DNA of 64,000 bases from Zobellia uliginosa. GTDB lineage: Bacteria > Bacteroidota > Bacteroidia > Flavobacteriales > Flavobacteriaceae. The position numbers and the translations under genes are program-made. Below, piece by piece: positions 16,085-25,248 of this stretch (the stretch's first letter is position 1; each line of letters starts with the position of its first letter). The stretch is taken from assembly GCF_018860745.1 (NCBI RefSeq), contig NZ_JAHKPY010000014.1:248001-312000 (forward strand). Reading direction: 5' to 3'. Under the pieces are notes generated by a model that worked only from the letters and a program-made list of their open reading frames with translations, did no database searches and had not been told where the DNA came from.

Positions 16085-17335
16085 TTTTCTATAGTTCATA
16101 TTCTCGAACTTGATTTTCTCAATATTCTTATAAGAAGTGGCTAATGCCTCTTTAAAGTCGACTCCAAACGAAGTAACTGCCATTACCCTGCCCCCGCTAG
16201 TTACAACTTTACCTTCTTTTAAATTCGTGCCAGCGTGAAACACCAAAGAATCTTCAACGGACTCAAAACCGGTGATTTCCTTACCTTTTTCATATGCTTC
16301 AGGATACCCTCCGGAAACCAACATAACTGTAGATGCCGTTCTTGGGTCTAGCTCTAAATCTATACTGTCTAGAGTTCCGTTGGCTACTGCCTCAAAAACT
16401 TCAACTAAATCATTCTTTATTCTAGGTATAACCACTTCCGTCTCCGGATCACCCATACGTACGTTGTACTCAATAACTTTAGGTTCATCGCCAACCTTTA
16501 TAAGACCGATAAAGATAAAGCCCTTATAAGGTAGGTTATCCTTTTTAAGCCCCTCTACGGTAGGTTTGACAATTTGCTGGTGTATTTTATCCATTAAAAC
16601 CTCGTCAGCAAAAGGAACCGGTGAAATAGCACCCATACCGCCAGTATTCAACCCAGCGTCACCTTCACCTATACGTTTGTAATCTTTTGCGGTTGGTAAA
16701 ACCTTATAACCACTACCGTCTGTCAATACAAAAACACTTAATTCAATACCAGCTAAAAACTCCTCAATAACAACGGTAGCACTGGCATCACCAAACTTAG
16801 CGTCTACCAACATGGTTTTCAACTCTTCTTTGGCTTGATTTATATCATCTAAAATAACAACCCCTTTCCCCGCTGCCAGTCCGTCTGCCTTTAAGACATA
16901 GGGAGGTTGTAACGTTTCAAGAAAAGCGAAGCCTTTTTGAAGTGTATCTGCAGTAAAACTTTTATAAGCTGCAGTAGGAATGTTATGCCTAATCATGAAC
17001 TCCTTGGCAAATTCCTTACTGCCTTCTAGTTCCGCACCGGCTTTTTGAGGTCCAATTACTGGAATGTTCTTTAATTCCGCATCACTTAAAAAGTAATCAT
17101 GAACTCCGTTTACCAACGGGTCTTCTGGGCCAACTACAACAATATTAACCTCATTCTCAAGAACGGCTTTCTTTATGCTTTCAAAATCATTTACACCAAT
17201 TGGTATATTTTTTGCGATTATTGCAGTACCTGCATTTCCAGGTGCTACATATAGGTTGGTAAGTTTTGAGCTTTGTTTAAGCTTCCAGGCTAAAGTATGC
17301 TCGCGACCGCCAGCACCTAAAATAAGAATATTCAT
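16064..17335 (-). CDS. purD: Phosphoribosylamine--glycine ligase
   Basis: Cytoplasmic ATP-grasp enzyme of de novo purine synthesis that joins glycine to 5-phosphoribosylamine to form GAR. Residues 1-12 form the ILGAGGREH nucleotide-binding start. VGPEDPL near 75, the ATP-grasp stretch PPYVLKADGLAAGKGVV near 145, LNTGGMGA near 225 and YNVRMGDPETE near 285 are all present. The length of 423 is normal. Other pur genes are not adjacent, as expected in this phylum. It has its own promoter box, and its 3' end forms part of the terminator of the convergent gene. Confidence 0.97.
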   Translation of the reverse strand: MNILILGAGGREHTLAWKLKQSSKLTNLYVAPGNAGTAIIAKNIPIGVNDFESIKKAVLENEVNIVVVGPEDPLVNGVHDYFLSDAELKNIPVIGPQKAGAELEGSKEFAKEFMIRHNIPTAAYKSFTADTLQKGFAFLETLQPPYVLKADGLAAGKGVVILDDINQAKEELKTMLVDAKFGDASATVVIEEFLAGIELSVFVLTDGSGYKVLPTAKDYKRIGEGDAGLNTGGMGAISPVPFADEVLMDKIHQQIVKPTVEGLKKDNLPYKGFIFIGLIKVGDEPKVIEYNVRMGDPETEVVIPRIKNDLVEVFEAVANGTLDSIDLELDPRTASTVMLVSGGYPEAYEKGKEITGFESVEDSLVFHAGTNLKEGKVVTSGGRVMAVTSFGVDFKEALATSYKNIEKIKFENMNYRKDIGFDL

Positions 17336-17350
17336 GTTCTAAGGTTTGCG

Positions 17351-17358
17351 CAAAAATA
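17351..17358 (-). promoter_or_regulatory. Promoter -7 box of purD (TATTTTTG)
   Basis: TATTTTTGCGC on the minus strand lies 15 bases before the purD ATG, so the leader is predicted to be only about ten bases. The same TATTTTTGCGC string recurs before the OmpH gene. Confidence 0.55.
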
Positions 17359-17480
17359 CGTTTTGGAGGGGAATTTAAGGCACCTGTGGATATAATATTA
17401 AGAGAAAAATTAATCTATAACCAATAGCCAATGAAACTGAAAATAAAAATGTTGGATAATATATAATAAACCGTCCTAGC

Positions 17481-18671
17481 CTATTCTTTAGTAACACCTT
17501 CCTTATCTTCGGATTTTATACGTTCTTTTTTCCTTTTAGCAAGATTGGACTCTTCTACCTTAGATTTTATTCGATCAACTTTTCTTTTAAGCAGTATTTT
17601 TTGTTTTAGAGTAGCAAAACTATAGTTGTATTTGAAAAATATATAGCCCAAAGCGATGACAACTGACACTAACATGATTACCATTCCCAAGTTTTTGGCC
17701 GTACTCCCTAGAACAATGAACAGCATTACGAAAAGTAAATTGAAACAACCAATAATAAAACTTGCCTGTTTATGTGTAAGTCCCCAATAATCAATTAATA
17801 CATGATGTGTATGATTACGGTCAGGCGAAAATGGTCCTTTCTTATTAGCGATACGAATTGTAAATACTCTTGCCGTATCAAAAAGTGGTACTATTAAAAT
17901 ACTAATAGCAATTAACGGAGCGTTTTCAAGAAGAAACGGAAGTTCTGTATATGCGGTTGGTCTTAGTGCCAAAAATTTTAGGGTGAGTATACTGATAATC
18001 AACCCAACGATTAAGGAACCAGTATCTCCCATAAAAATCTTTTTATCGGAAGATAGATTGAAACCCAAGAATGCCATGAGACTTGCATTCATGGTTATGC
18101 TTATTAAAGCGAAAAAATACTCCCCCGTCATGTAGAAGATCGTTGTATATATTACCATTATAACTATACCCACTACGGATGCCAGTCCATCTATACCATC
18201 TATTAGATTATATGAGTTAATAATCGTTAACATCATAAACCCAGCAATAATAAGATACAGGTAGTACGGTATTTCGTTTATATTCAAAAATCCATTTAGA
18301 GAATGGATGGTAAAGCTTGGGTTTATTAGAATGAAAATTATTGCGAAAACCTGTGCCAAAAGCTTGGCCCCAGGAGAGATTACGACCAAATCATCTTTCA
18401 ACCCAATTATAAAAAGTACTGTTAAAGCCGGTATCATATACATGGCTTCGTCAAATAAATCTCGGTCTCTTATAAAGAAAAGAGCCAGTATAAGTACATA
18501 AAAAAAAGAAACGCCTCCCAAAGTTGGTGTTCTTAAAGAATGGGAACTTCGTTGATTGGGATCATCCATCAGCCGCTTGTGCTCTACTACCTTTATAATT
18601 TTTGGAATAGTTAAATAGGTAAGGAGAAATGCTCCTATAAATAATGATATGGCGGTTTCTAAGAAAAACAA
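17481..18671 (-). CDS. Undecaprenyl-phosphate sugar-phosphate transferase (WecA/MraY family), TTG start
   Basis: Polyprenol-phosphate GlcNAc- or HexNAc-1-phosphate transferase that starts repeat-unit assembly on undecaprenyl phosphate. It has about ten membrane helices. The family motifs are DDPNQRSSHS with TPTLGG (residues 36-53), KDD at 92-94, NLIDGIDGLA (155-164), FMGDTGSL (213-220) and the WecA-type PDRNHTHH near 280. The start must be TTG at 18671: a stop lies six codons upstream and no ATG precedes the first helix. The charged C-terminal tail (about 40 residues) is cytoplasmic. It is the most downstream gene of the polysaccharide locus and has its own promoter box. Confidence 0.88.
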   Translation of the reverse strand: MFFLETAISLFIGAFLLTYLTIPKIIKVVEHKRLMDDPNQRSSHSLRTPTLGGVSFFYVLILALFFIRDRDLFDEAMYMIPALTVLFIIGLKDDLVVISPGAKLLAQVFAIIFILINPSFTIHSLNGFLNINEIPYYLYLIIAGFMMLTIINSYNLIDGIDGLASVVGIVIMVIYTTIFYMTGEYFFALISITMNASLMAFLGFNLSSDKKIFMGDTGSLIVGLIISILTLKFLALRPTAYTELPFLLENAPLIAISILIVPLFDTARVFTIRIANKKGPFSPDRNHTHHVLIDYWGLTHKQASFIIGCFNLLFVMLFIVLGSTAKNLGMVIMLVSVVIALGYIFFKYNYSFATLKQKILLKRKVDRIKSKVEESNLAKRKKERIKSEDKEGVTKE

Positions 18672-18687
18672 GAGTTTATATTTTAGT

Positions 18688-18695
18688 CAAAAATA
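18688..18695 (-). promoter_or_regulatory. Promoter -7 box of the WecA-like gene (TATTTTTG)
   Basis: TATTTTTG on the minus strand lies 16 bases before the TTG start. It supports separate transcription of the initiating transferase and supports the TTG start. Confidence 0.5.
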
Positions 18696-18770
18696 GTAAA
18701 AGTAAACACTTCATTTACATTAAGGGCGTAGTATCTAACCAAAGGCTCGTACTCTTAAAAAACACAACCT

Positions 18771-20009
18771 CTAGCCAGAGAACTCATCAAAAACCCTAAT
18801 ATAATCTCTCGCTAACTTGGTGTAGGTAAGATTTTCAACTACGAACTCCCGACCATTAATGCCCAATTGCAATCTATCAGAGATTTGCATTCTTTTAAAT
18901 TCTTCTATTTTTATCTTAATATCCCTAGCATCCTCAGCTTCTGAAATTAATCCGCAATTTGCTTCCTCTATAATGTTTCCTGGAATGTTACAGGACATTA
19001 AAATGGGTGTTTTCGAGTACATATACTCAAATAGTTTATTCGCTGATACCCCATACCTATAAAGTTCCAAATCTCTCCAGCTTAAATACAGTAAATCACA
19101 CTGTTGGTAGAATGACATTAGGTATTCCCGTTTTACCGAGTCTAAGAACAATATATTAGCATTACTTTTGGCCAACTCCATTAAATGCTGTTTTTCTCCT
19201 CCATCACCTACCATGACCAAATAACAATTTGAGTCTTTATAAAATTCATTGAAAGTTTCAATAACATATTCCATGGCGTTGGCTTTTCCCAAAGTACCCG
19301 CATATCCAATAACAAAGGCATTATCCTTTAGGCTAGCCCCATCAAAACTCCATACTTTCTCTTTTTGGTTACTTACGAAACCCTTTAGGTCTATACCATT
19401 GGAGATCCATTTAAATTTAAATTCCTTACTGCCCAAAATAGATTTAATATGCTTATCGGAGTTTCGAAGGACCGAAACGATATAGTCTGCCTTCGAATAA
19501 CACTTGTACTCTAGGTGTGTAAGTATCCTTATGAAAATACTCTCTTCCGAATAGTTTCCAATACTCTTTGGCGTAAGAGGCCATAAATCCCTTGTTTCAA
19601 AAATAAATTTAGTTTTTCTTGAAAAGATTTTAAAAAAAAGCACATTGTAGACTGGAATCATGGGGGTTGAAGACAGAATAATTATATCTGGTTTTGGCAG
19701 TTTCATTAATGGGGCGACAAAAAGAAAAATAGAGAAAAGCACCCAATTGACAATTCTTATAAGACTGCTGGAGGATTCATGGGAAAACCCTTTTATTACT
19801 AAAGTTCTAATATTTCCCTTTACTATTTTCATTAATCCCTTAAGCGGTACTTCTCGTTTTGGGTTATGGGAATAAGAGGAGGTAATGAGGGTAACATCAT
19901 ACCCTTGTTTAACAAACTCTTGACCAAGGGTAAAATGCCTACTATGACCATTTTCACTAAGGTCTGGTGAGCTTAAGTGTTCATTAATTATCCAAATATT
20001 TTTTTTCAT
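18771..20009 (-). CDS. Family 4 glycosyltransferase (WbuB-like)
   Basis: GT-B retaining glycosyltransferase. The N terminus WIINEHLSSPD with GHSRH matches WbuB-type enzymes, which transfer an N-acetyl-fucosamine-type sugar to lipid-linked GlcNAc. The C-terminal donor domain includes GYAGTLGKANAM near residue 235 and an EYMYSKTPILM helix near 330 (the EX7E region). Hydrophobic segments near residues 85-115 suggest peripheral membrane association. It sits between the flippase and the initiator, so it may add the second sugar; the donor is unassigned. Confidence 0.82.
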   Translation of the reverse strand: MKKNIWIINEHLSSPDLSENGHSRHFTLGQEFVKQGYDVTLITSSYSHNPKREVPLKGLMKIVKGNIRTLVIKGFSHESSSSLIRIVNWVLFSIFLFVAPLMKLPKPDIIILSSTPMIPVYNVLFFKIFSRKTKFIFETRDLWPLTPKSIGNYSEESIFIRILTHLEYKCYSKADYIVSVLRNSDKHIKSILGSKEFKFKWISNGIDLKGFVSNQKEKVWSFDGASLKDNAFVIGYAGTLGKANAMEYVIETFNEFYKDSNCYLVMVGDGGEKQHLMELAKSNANILFLDSVKREYLMSFYQQCDLLYLSWRDLELYRYGVSANKLFEYMYSKTPILMSCNIPGNIIEEANCGLISEAEDARDIKIKIEEFKRMQISDRLQLGINGREFVVENLTYTKLARDYIRVFDEFSG

Positions 20010-20188
20010 TTTTTAAGAAACTCTATATAACGGAATCCTAAAGTTTAATTCCCCCGTTCAAATTATTTTACCTTAACCGCTATGCATTCATAAAAACTAG
20101 TAAAATAATTTAAAGTATTACAAAAGCAGCTTTACTTTTATTCCATACCTAGTTTTTGAAACAACTAATAATTTTGCCGCGATACATT

Positions 20189-21454
20189 TCAATTGTTTTT
20201 TCGAAGGCCCCAAGGCATAGGAAAGTTTTTGTTGGAATACACGAATACAACAATAAATAGAATAACAAAGGATATTAAAGTTGCTTGAGCCGCTCCCACC
20301 ATACCATTTAATTTAATGAAAACGTAATTTAAAACTAAATTAATCAATACCGTAAAAAAAGTACAATAAGCAATTATTTTGGTTTTCTTCAAGTAAAATA
20401 AATAGTTTACTACCATTTTATACATTCCTAAAAAAGCATATCCTAGTAACACCCACAAAACAATGTCAGATCCGCTTTCAAAATCCTTACCTACGAAATA
20501 CCTATAGATAATTGGAGTAGCAAAATAAAACACCAGTACAACCAAGAAAAGGAAGATGAAATAGAAATAAGACAATTTCACTATTTTTAATTTCACCCTA
20601 TATTCATTTTCTTTCAACTTTTTAAAAAAGAAAGGAACCCAAGCCTGGTTAAAAGAATTTTGAAGCAGCGCTATTACCATTCCTATTTGGTAACCCACCG
20701 AATAGACACCAACGTTATCCAATCCTAACATAAAAAGAATAAAAAATCTATCTGAAAAACTTAAAAGGCTAGATCCCAAAGAGTGAAAAACGAGTGGGAC
20801 GCTAAATGCAAGAGCCGATTTCTTATACCCTTTATCTACTTGAAGTTTTTGAATATTTCCATTCCTATAAAGAAAATATATAGCTAAGGCACCAAATACT
20901 ATCGCAACTAAAACCTGAGGTATTACTCTTCCCTCCCAACCCATTTCCAAAATAGCTATGAGGAAAATAGAAAGTCCAAGATCTATTACCGTTTTCATCA
21001 CTTTAAAAACACCAAATCTTACCGTATTATATGAAACTCTCCACAACAAAAGTAAAATCTCGGCTATCTGGGAGAAAAAAGTATAAATTAGTGCAAAAGT
21101 GAGAAGAAAAGGCGGAAAGCCATAAGACAACAAAAAATCATAAGCCAAAAAAGAGAACAAGAAGAAGACCAAAACTATAAGTGCGCCAATTCGTAATAAC
21201 ACCACAAATACAGTAGTTATAAACTTAGGCAAGTCTACATCCTCAAAATAGTAACGACCTATCGATTGTACAATACTAAGACCAATTATGGGTGTTGCTA
21301 TTAAAGTGATATTATAAAAAATATCAACTATGCCATACTCCTCCGGACTTAAGTTTACCGTAAGAAAAGGCAACAACAAAAATGGAATTACCGAATTAAG
21401 CACATTGAAGAATGTAAAAAGAGAAAGATTCTTAAAAAGACTTTTATTATTCAT
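20189..21454 (-). CDS. Polysaccharide flippase (Wzx/RfbX-like)
   Basis: An integral membrane protein of 421 residues with about twelve to fourteen hydrophobic segments in the MATE/MOP arrangement. It is predicted to flip undecaprenyl-linked repeat units to the periplasmic side. The N terminus NLSLFTFFNVLNSVIPFLLLP is typical of Wzx proteins (oligosaccharide flippase family). The low sequence conservation of Wzx makes specificity unreadable. It is separated by about 180 bases from its neighbours on each side, without a clear promoter or terminator. Confidence 0.85.
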   Translation of the reverse strand: MNNKSLFKNLSLFTFFNVLNSVIPFLLLPFLTVNLSPEEYGIVDIFYNITLIATPIIGLSIVQSIGRYYFEDVDLPKFITTVFVVLLRIGALIVLVFFLFSFLAYDFLLSYGFPPFLLTFALIYTFFSQIAEILLLLWRVSYNTVRFGVFKVMKTVIDLGLSIFLIAILEMGWEGRVIPQVLVAIVFGALAIYFLYRNGNIQKLQVDKGYKKSALAFSVPLVFHSLGSSLLSFSDRFFILFMLGLDNVGVYSVGYQIGMVIALLQNSFNQAWVPFFFKKLKENEYRVKLKIVKLSYFYFIFLFLVVLVFYFATPIIYRYFVGKDFESGSDIVLWVLLGYAFLGMYKMVVNYLFYLKKTKIIAYCTFFTVLINLVLNYVFIKLNGMVGAAQATLISFVILFIVVFVYSNKNFPMPWGLRKNN

Positions 21455-21640
21455 TTCCTCCTTCTAAGATTGCTCTTGCAAAAACATTCGGTTGCTCAGA
21501 AAACTCATTTAAGTGCAAAAGTAAGGCTTTATTGTTATTATCGTAATTAAAACCATTAGTACAAAAAAGATTTATAATGCTATGAATAAAATAGCATTTT
21601 TACACTGACCTTATACTAAAAGTCTGCTCTAAGGTTTCAC

Positions 21641-22936
21641 CTATTGAGGTGGCGTTAAATTTTCTTTCTTTAAACTTGGCCCTTGGGAAACCGATAGAAT
21701 TACAATAAATAGCATAAATAATACTATTCCTCTCTCTCTTTGCAATATACTTTCAAATAGAAAATTTAGAGTCATAAATGCTAAAAATAGTCCTAGCAAC
21801 TGGTCCTTATTGCGAAATGCTCTTGCTAGTCCCAAAACTAAAGAGAAAATAAACACCAAAACAAAAATGCTTCCGTTGGCGACCAAAAATTCTAAAAATT
21901 GATTATGGCTATTCTTATTCCGCAACCTTTCACAAGTTGAGAAAGCATAAAACTTAAGACATTTTTGATTCAACGCTTCTTTAGTACTCCCAGTTCCATA
22001 CCCTAAAAATGGAGATTCCTTGGATATGTTGTATGACAAAATCCACAAGTGAAAACGTATACTAGTAGACTCATTTATAAATTCATTCTCAAAAAAAACT
22101 TTCTTGAAACCTGTAATGCCTTGTATACTTCGCTTTTGAAATACAGGGTTAACGGTGTACATAACTAAAAAACCCGACACCAATATTACCAGAAGACCTA
22201 AATGAATTCTGGACCTCTTTATCAGCGCTTTGTAAACAAAAAATCCTGCGGTTACAGCTATAAATGAAAATATTCCCGCCTTACTGGAGGTAAGAAATAA
22301 TGCTGTAAAAAGAAGAAATATTACGCAAATTCTTAATAATAGGTTCCTATTGACTTTTAAAAAAGACCGCTCCATTAGACAAAATAGACAAATTCCCAAA
22401 TAGAGTGAAAAATACGTGGGATGCAAATCTAATATTGATGAAAACTGTTGATAAAAAAAAACATTGTTTTTCTGGTCAAATTGATCAATAACATAAACAC
22501 TTTCTTGAGTAATGACCCTATAAAGCCCATGTCCCAAACATAAAAGGACTGCAATTACCACTCCTATTAAAAAATAGGTCAAACACTTTTGTCTATATTT
22601 AAACATCAAGTTACTTCCTCCAAAAAATAGGGGCAAAATAAGAAGTGAAATCTGAGTCTGAATTTTAGATAAACCAGATTCGCTATCAATAGAATACAAA
22701 AGTCCAAAAACCAACATAACATGCAGTAGCATATATGCAATGAAATCCTTTTTAGCAAACACATTTTTGAAGTGTTGTCTGTTTAGCAACAATAGGGATG
22801 CGGCTGCATAAATTATAATAAGAATACTGGATATCTTTGGCACCAAGGGTAAGGACAAAAAAATAAATGGCAAAATTTCAAACCTTACTTTTTCAAGATA
22901 AAGGCGAACTTTTATTTGCGAATTACTTTCCAACAT
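21641..22936 (-). CDS. O-antigen ligase/polymerase-like membrane protein (Wzy_C type), copy 1
   Basis: A protein of about 431 residues with ten to twelve hydrophobic segments and a large periplasmic loop. It shows the Wzy/WaaL signature: PFLGYGTGSTKEA, then NSHNQFLEFLVANG about 40 residues later. Such proteins either polymerise repeat units or ligate polymer to lipid A-core. I start it at the ATG at 22936 (MLESNSQ) rather than the TTG at 22954. It overlaps the end of the next polymerase-like gene by 14 bases. Confidence 0.82.
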   Translation of the reverse strand: MLESNSQIKVRLYLEKVRFEILPFIFLSLPLVPKISSILIIIYAAASLLLLNRQHFKNVFAKKDFIAYMLLHVMLVFGLLYSIDSESGLSKIQTQISLLILPLFFGGSNLMFKYRQKCLTYFLIGVVIAVLLCLGHGLYRVITQESVYVIDQFDQKNNVFFYQQFSSILDLHPTYFSLYLGICLFCLMERSFLKVNRNLLLRICVIFLLFTALFLTSSKAGIFSFIAVTAGFFVYKALIKRSRIHLGLLVILVSGFLVMYTVNPVFQKRSIQGITGFKKVFFENEFINESTSIRFHLWILSYNISKESPFLGYGTGSTKEALNQKCLKFYAFSTCERLRNKNSHNQFLEFLVANGSIFVLVFIFSLVLGLARAFRNKDQLLGLFLAFMTLNFLFESILQRERGIVLFMLFIVILSVSQGPSLKKENLTPPQ

Positions 22937-24128
22937 TTTTTCCAAAAAAATCAATTGAATAGATTAAGATAAAAAGATAAAAGTAGTTGGACCATGGACC
23001 TGATAATAATGTTATGGAAATAACCGCACTAATGTAGAACACAAGCACCAAATTCATTGGGTATTCACTTCTAACTCCCGCTTGTTTTACTTTTATATAG
23101 AATATCGCCAACATTCCAATACCGAATATACCCATTTCGGTTATGAGTTGCATAATAAAATTATGCATACTCAAAGCCGTATACTCCTCTGTACCGGGGA
23201 CCACAATTTCATCCATCATAATAAGTGAGTTTCCAGGGCCTATACCTAACATGTATGAATGTAAAAACTCTTTTACTCCAAGAATTACCGCATTGGACCT
23301 AGAATTGAAGGTTCCAATATGTTCCAGCGGCTCTAATAATATGGTGTTTCCAACAAGTCTAGAAACAAAATACCCAATAGTATATTTTCCTTGAATACTA
23401 TACTCTCTTAAAAAAAACAAAGTGGCCACACCCAACGTACCCAAGACAAGAAAACCTAAATACCTTATTTTAAAAAGTTTAAACTTTATTAAGAAATATC
23501 CACCAAAAAAAACGATTATGGACAGAACCGCCAATTTAGCATCATCAAATGCTATTAGGTAAACTGCAGCAAGAATCCATAGGTATTTAAAAAACCCTTT
23601 TTCCTTTAAGAAAAACAAGGGAACAAAAATGGCCAATACGGAGGAGTACTCGTTTTCAGTCCAGAAAAAGATATGAACGGCGGGCAATCTACTTATGGTA
23701 TTAAAGTATACACCCCCAAAAAAGTACTGTATAAGCCCCAATACTAATAGGCTCTTAAAGAGAAATGAGAGATAAGAGTATATTCTCTCTGGCCCACAGA
23801 TTCTTAGTATTTCCTTATAGTAGAAATAATAAACAAATACCGCCAAATAATAAAGATTGAAAACAATACTAAAATTATGAAACCGAGATAAAAAAGATAC
23901 TATGGTCGAGTAGCATACCAAAACCGTAACTATACCAAGTAATTTAAAGGCTCTTCTGCGGTTGGCCACAAACAACCACAAGAAAATAAATGGAAGCAAA
24001 ACCCGGAATAAGGTTAATTTACTTTCCATGGAGGGTCTTAGAACTGTACTCATACCCGCTATGGTTATTATGGTAAAGTGTACCATCTCAACCAATCTAC
24101 TTTTATCTATACGAATACTTGATTCCAT
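22923..24128 (-). CDS. O-antigen ligase/polymerase-like membrane protein, copy 2
   Basis: A second polytopic protein of the Wzy/WaaL group (401 residues). The periplasmic loop carries LGIGPGNSLIMMDE and, after a gap, SMHNFIMQLITEMG, parallel to the motifs of the downstream gene. The two proteins are otherwise different in sequence, so they are not a recent duplication. One may be the polymerase and the other the ligase, or they may serve two glycans. It lies 51 bases after the small lipoprotein gene. Confidence 0.8.
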   Translation of the reverse strand: MESSIRIDKSRLVEMVHFTIITIAGMSTVLRPSMESKLTLFRVLLPFIFLWLFVANRRRAFKLLGIVTVLVCYSTIVSFLSRFHNFSIVFNLYYLAVFVYYFYYKEILRICGPERIYSYLSFLFKSLLVLGLIQYFFGGVYFNTISRLPAVHIFFWTENEYSSVLAIFVPLFFLKEKGFFKYLWILAAVYLIAFDDAKLAVLSIIVFFGGYFLIKFKLFKIRYLGFLVLGTLGVATLFFLREYSIQGKYTIGYFVSRLVGNTILLEPLEHIGTFNSRSNAVILGVKEFLHSYMLGIGPGNSLIMMDEIVVPGTEEYTALSMHNFIMQLITEMGIFGIGMLAIFYIKVKQAGVRSEYPMNLVLVFYISAVISITLLSGPWSNYFYLFILIYSIDFFGKNVGK

Positions 24129-24179
24129 CTAAAACCACATCTTAGGCAAATAAAAAAAAGATTTTATACCTATTGTCCA

Positions 24180-24725
24180 TTATACCCTTTGTAAAAGAGG
24201 CACATTTTGCAAAATAAGAACTAAGCTTTTTTGATTATTCTTATATTCCATTATTGAAATTGTTATTGCTCTAGCTTGCTCAATATTTGTTCTTATTTCA
24301 CGTTTTACCCTTAATTCATTATTTTGAGTCAATTCAAATTTTGCGGAAAAAGATTCAAACCCATATTTTTTTCTTTCAGGGGATACTAATTGAAGTTCAT
24401 CATCATTCGGATAAATTGAAAAAATAACATAATAATCTTTATAAAATTGAATTTTACCCGGCTTAGTTTTCAAATCAATCCTAAGCTTGTATTCTGATTC
24501 ATGCATTGGTTCAAGAACAATTCTTTCAAAATGCAGTTCTAAACTATCTTTTTGATGTTGCTCTTTTTTAATTTTATATTTAAGAATATCAAATTGCTTT
24601 CCCGCCATTTGAATTGAATCCACCCTGTTTACTTCCTGAACCTCTTTTACAGGTTTTGACCTATTGCATGAAACTCCTATAATACATGCAAAAACGATTA
24701 AACCCAAAAATTTATTTTTCCACAT
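24180..24725 (-). CDS. Hypothetical lipoprotein in the polysaccharide locus
   Basis: About 181 residues from the ATG at 24725 (MWKNKF); the longer frame starts with TTG. The N terminus is a lipoprotein signal (hydrophobic stretch, then GVSC followed by NRS). The rest is beta-rich and charged, with no family I recognise. It sits between the membrane polymerases and the terminal glycosyltransferase of the nonulosonate operon. A role in export or retention of the polymer is possible from context only. Confidence 0.6.
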   Translation of the reverse strand: MWKNKFLGLIVFACIIGVSCNRSKPVKEVQEVNRVDSIQMAGKQFDILKYKIKKEQHQKDSLELHFERIVLEPMHESEYKLRIDLKTKPGKIQFYKDYYVIFSIYPNDDELQLVSPERKKYGFESFSAKFELTQNNELRVKREIRTNIEQARAITISIMEYKNNQKSLVLILQNVPLLQRV

Positions 24726-25248
24726 AGAAAATGAATTGCAACACAATTGTTTTTTGCCAAGATCAATAGCTAAATGTCAGAATCTGTAATTGATATTTAA
24801 GTGAAATTAAGTAAAGTTTTTTCGTTTCCATTACTTGCAGGAACGAAAATAGTTCTTTCATACTCTAACTCTGTATTTTTGGTCATTTTTTTAAGTATGG
24901 AACGTAAATCATACAGGTGGTTTGCTCATATCTGTATTGGGTGGACTGGCGGTACTTTTACACCATTAAAACCTTTATTTTAATCTGTTAAAAACTTATT
25001 TAAAACCTAGAATTTGTATAAAGAATATACTATTCATGGCCTAGCTTGATAAACAGAATTTCTACTGTTGTTGGTAATTCTCGCGTAAAATTTAAAGTAA
25101 GTTTGGTTTAAATCAAAATCCAGTAAAAACGCGATTACACTTTGATATGAGCTCTTAAAATTGTGTTTGTATGAGAATGTTGTACGTAGTTCATATACTC
25201 TAAAAATGCAGAAAAGAATAAAATACCTATCATATTAAGGTGATATTT
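24726..25248. other. Intergenic region, 523 bases
   Basis: An AT-rich gap inside the polysaccharide locus. It contains an imperfect inverted repeat at 24819-24849 (TTTTCGTT..CC against GG AACGAAAA) and short unsupported reading frames (plus strand 24801-24983; a 32-codon minus-strand frame around 25137-25232). I see no recognisable gene, RNA or promoter. It separates the nonulosonate operon from the polymerase genes. Confidence 0.55.

Noticed and set aside
24801-24983. 60-codon plus-strand reading frame
   Set aside because: No recognisable similarity, unusual composition, opposite to all neighbours, and overlaps the inverted repeat.
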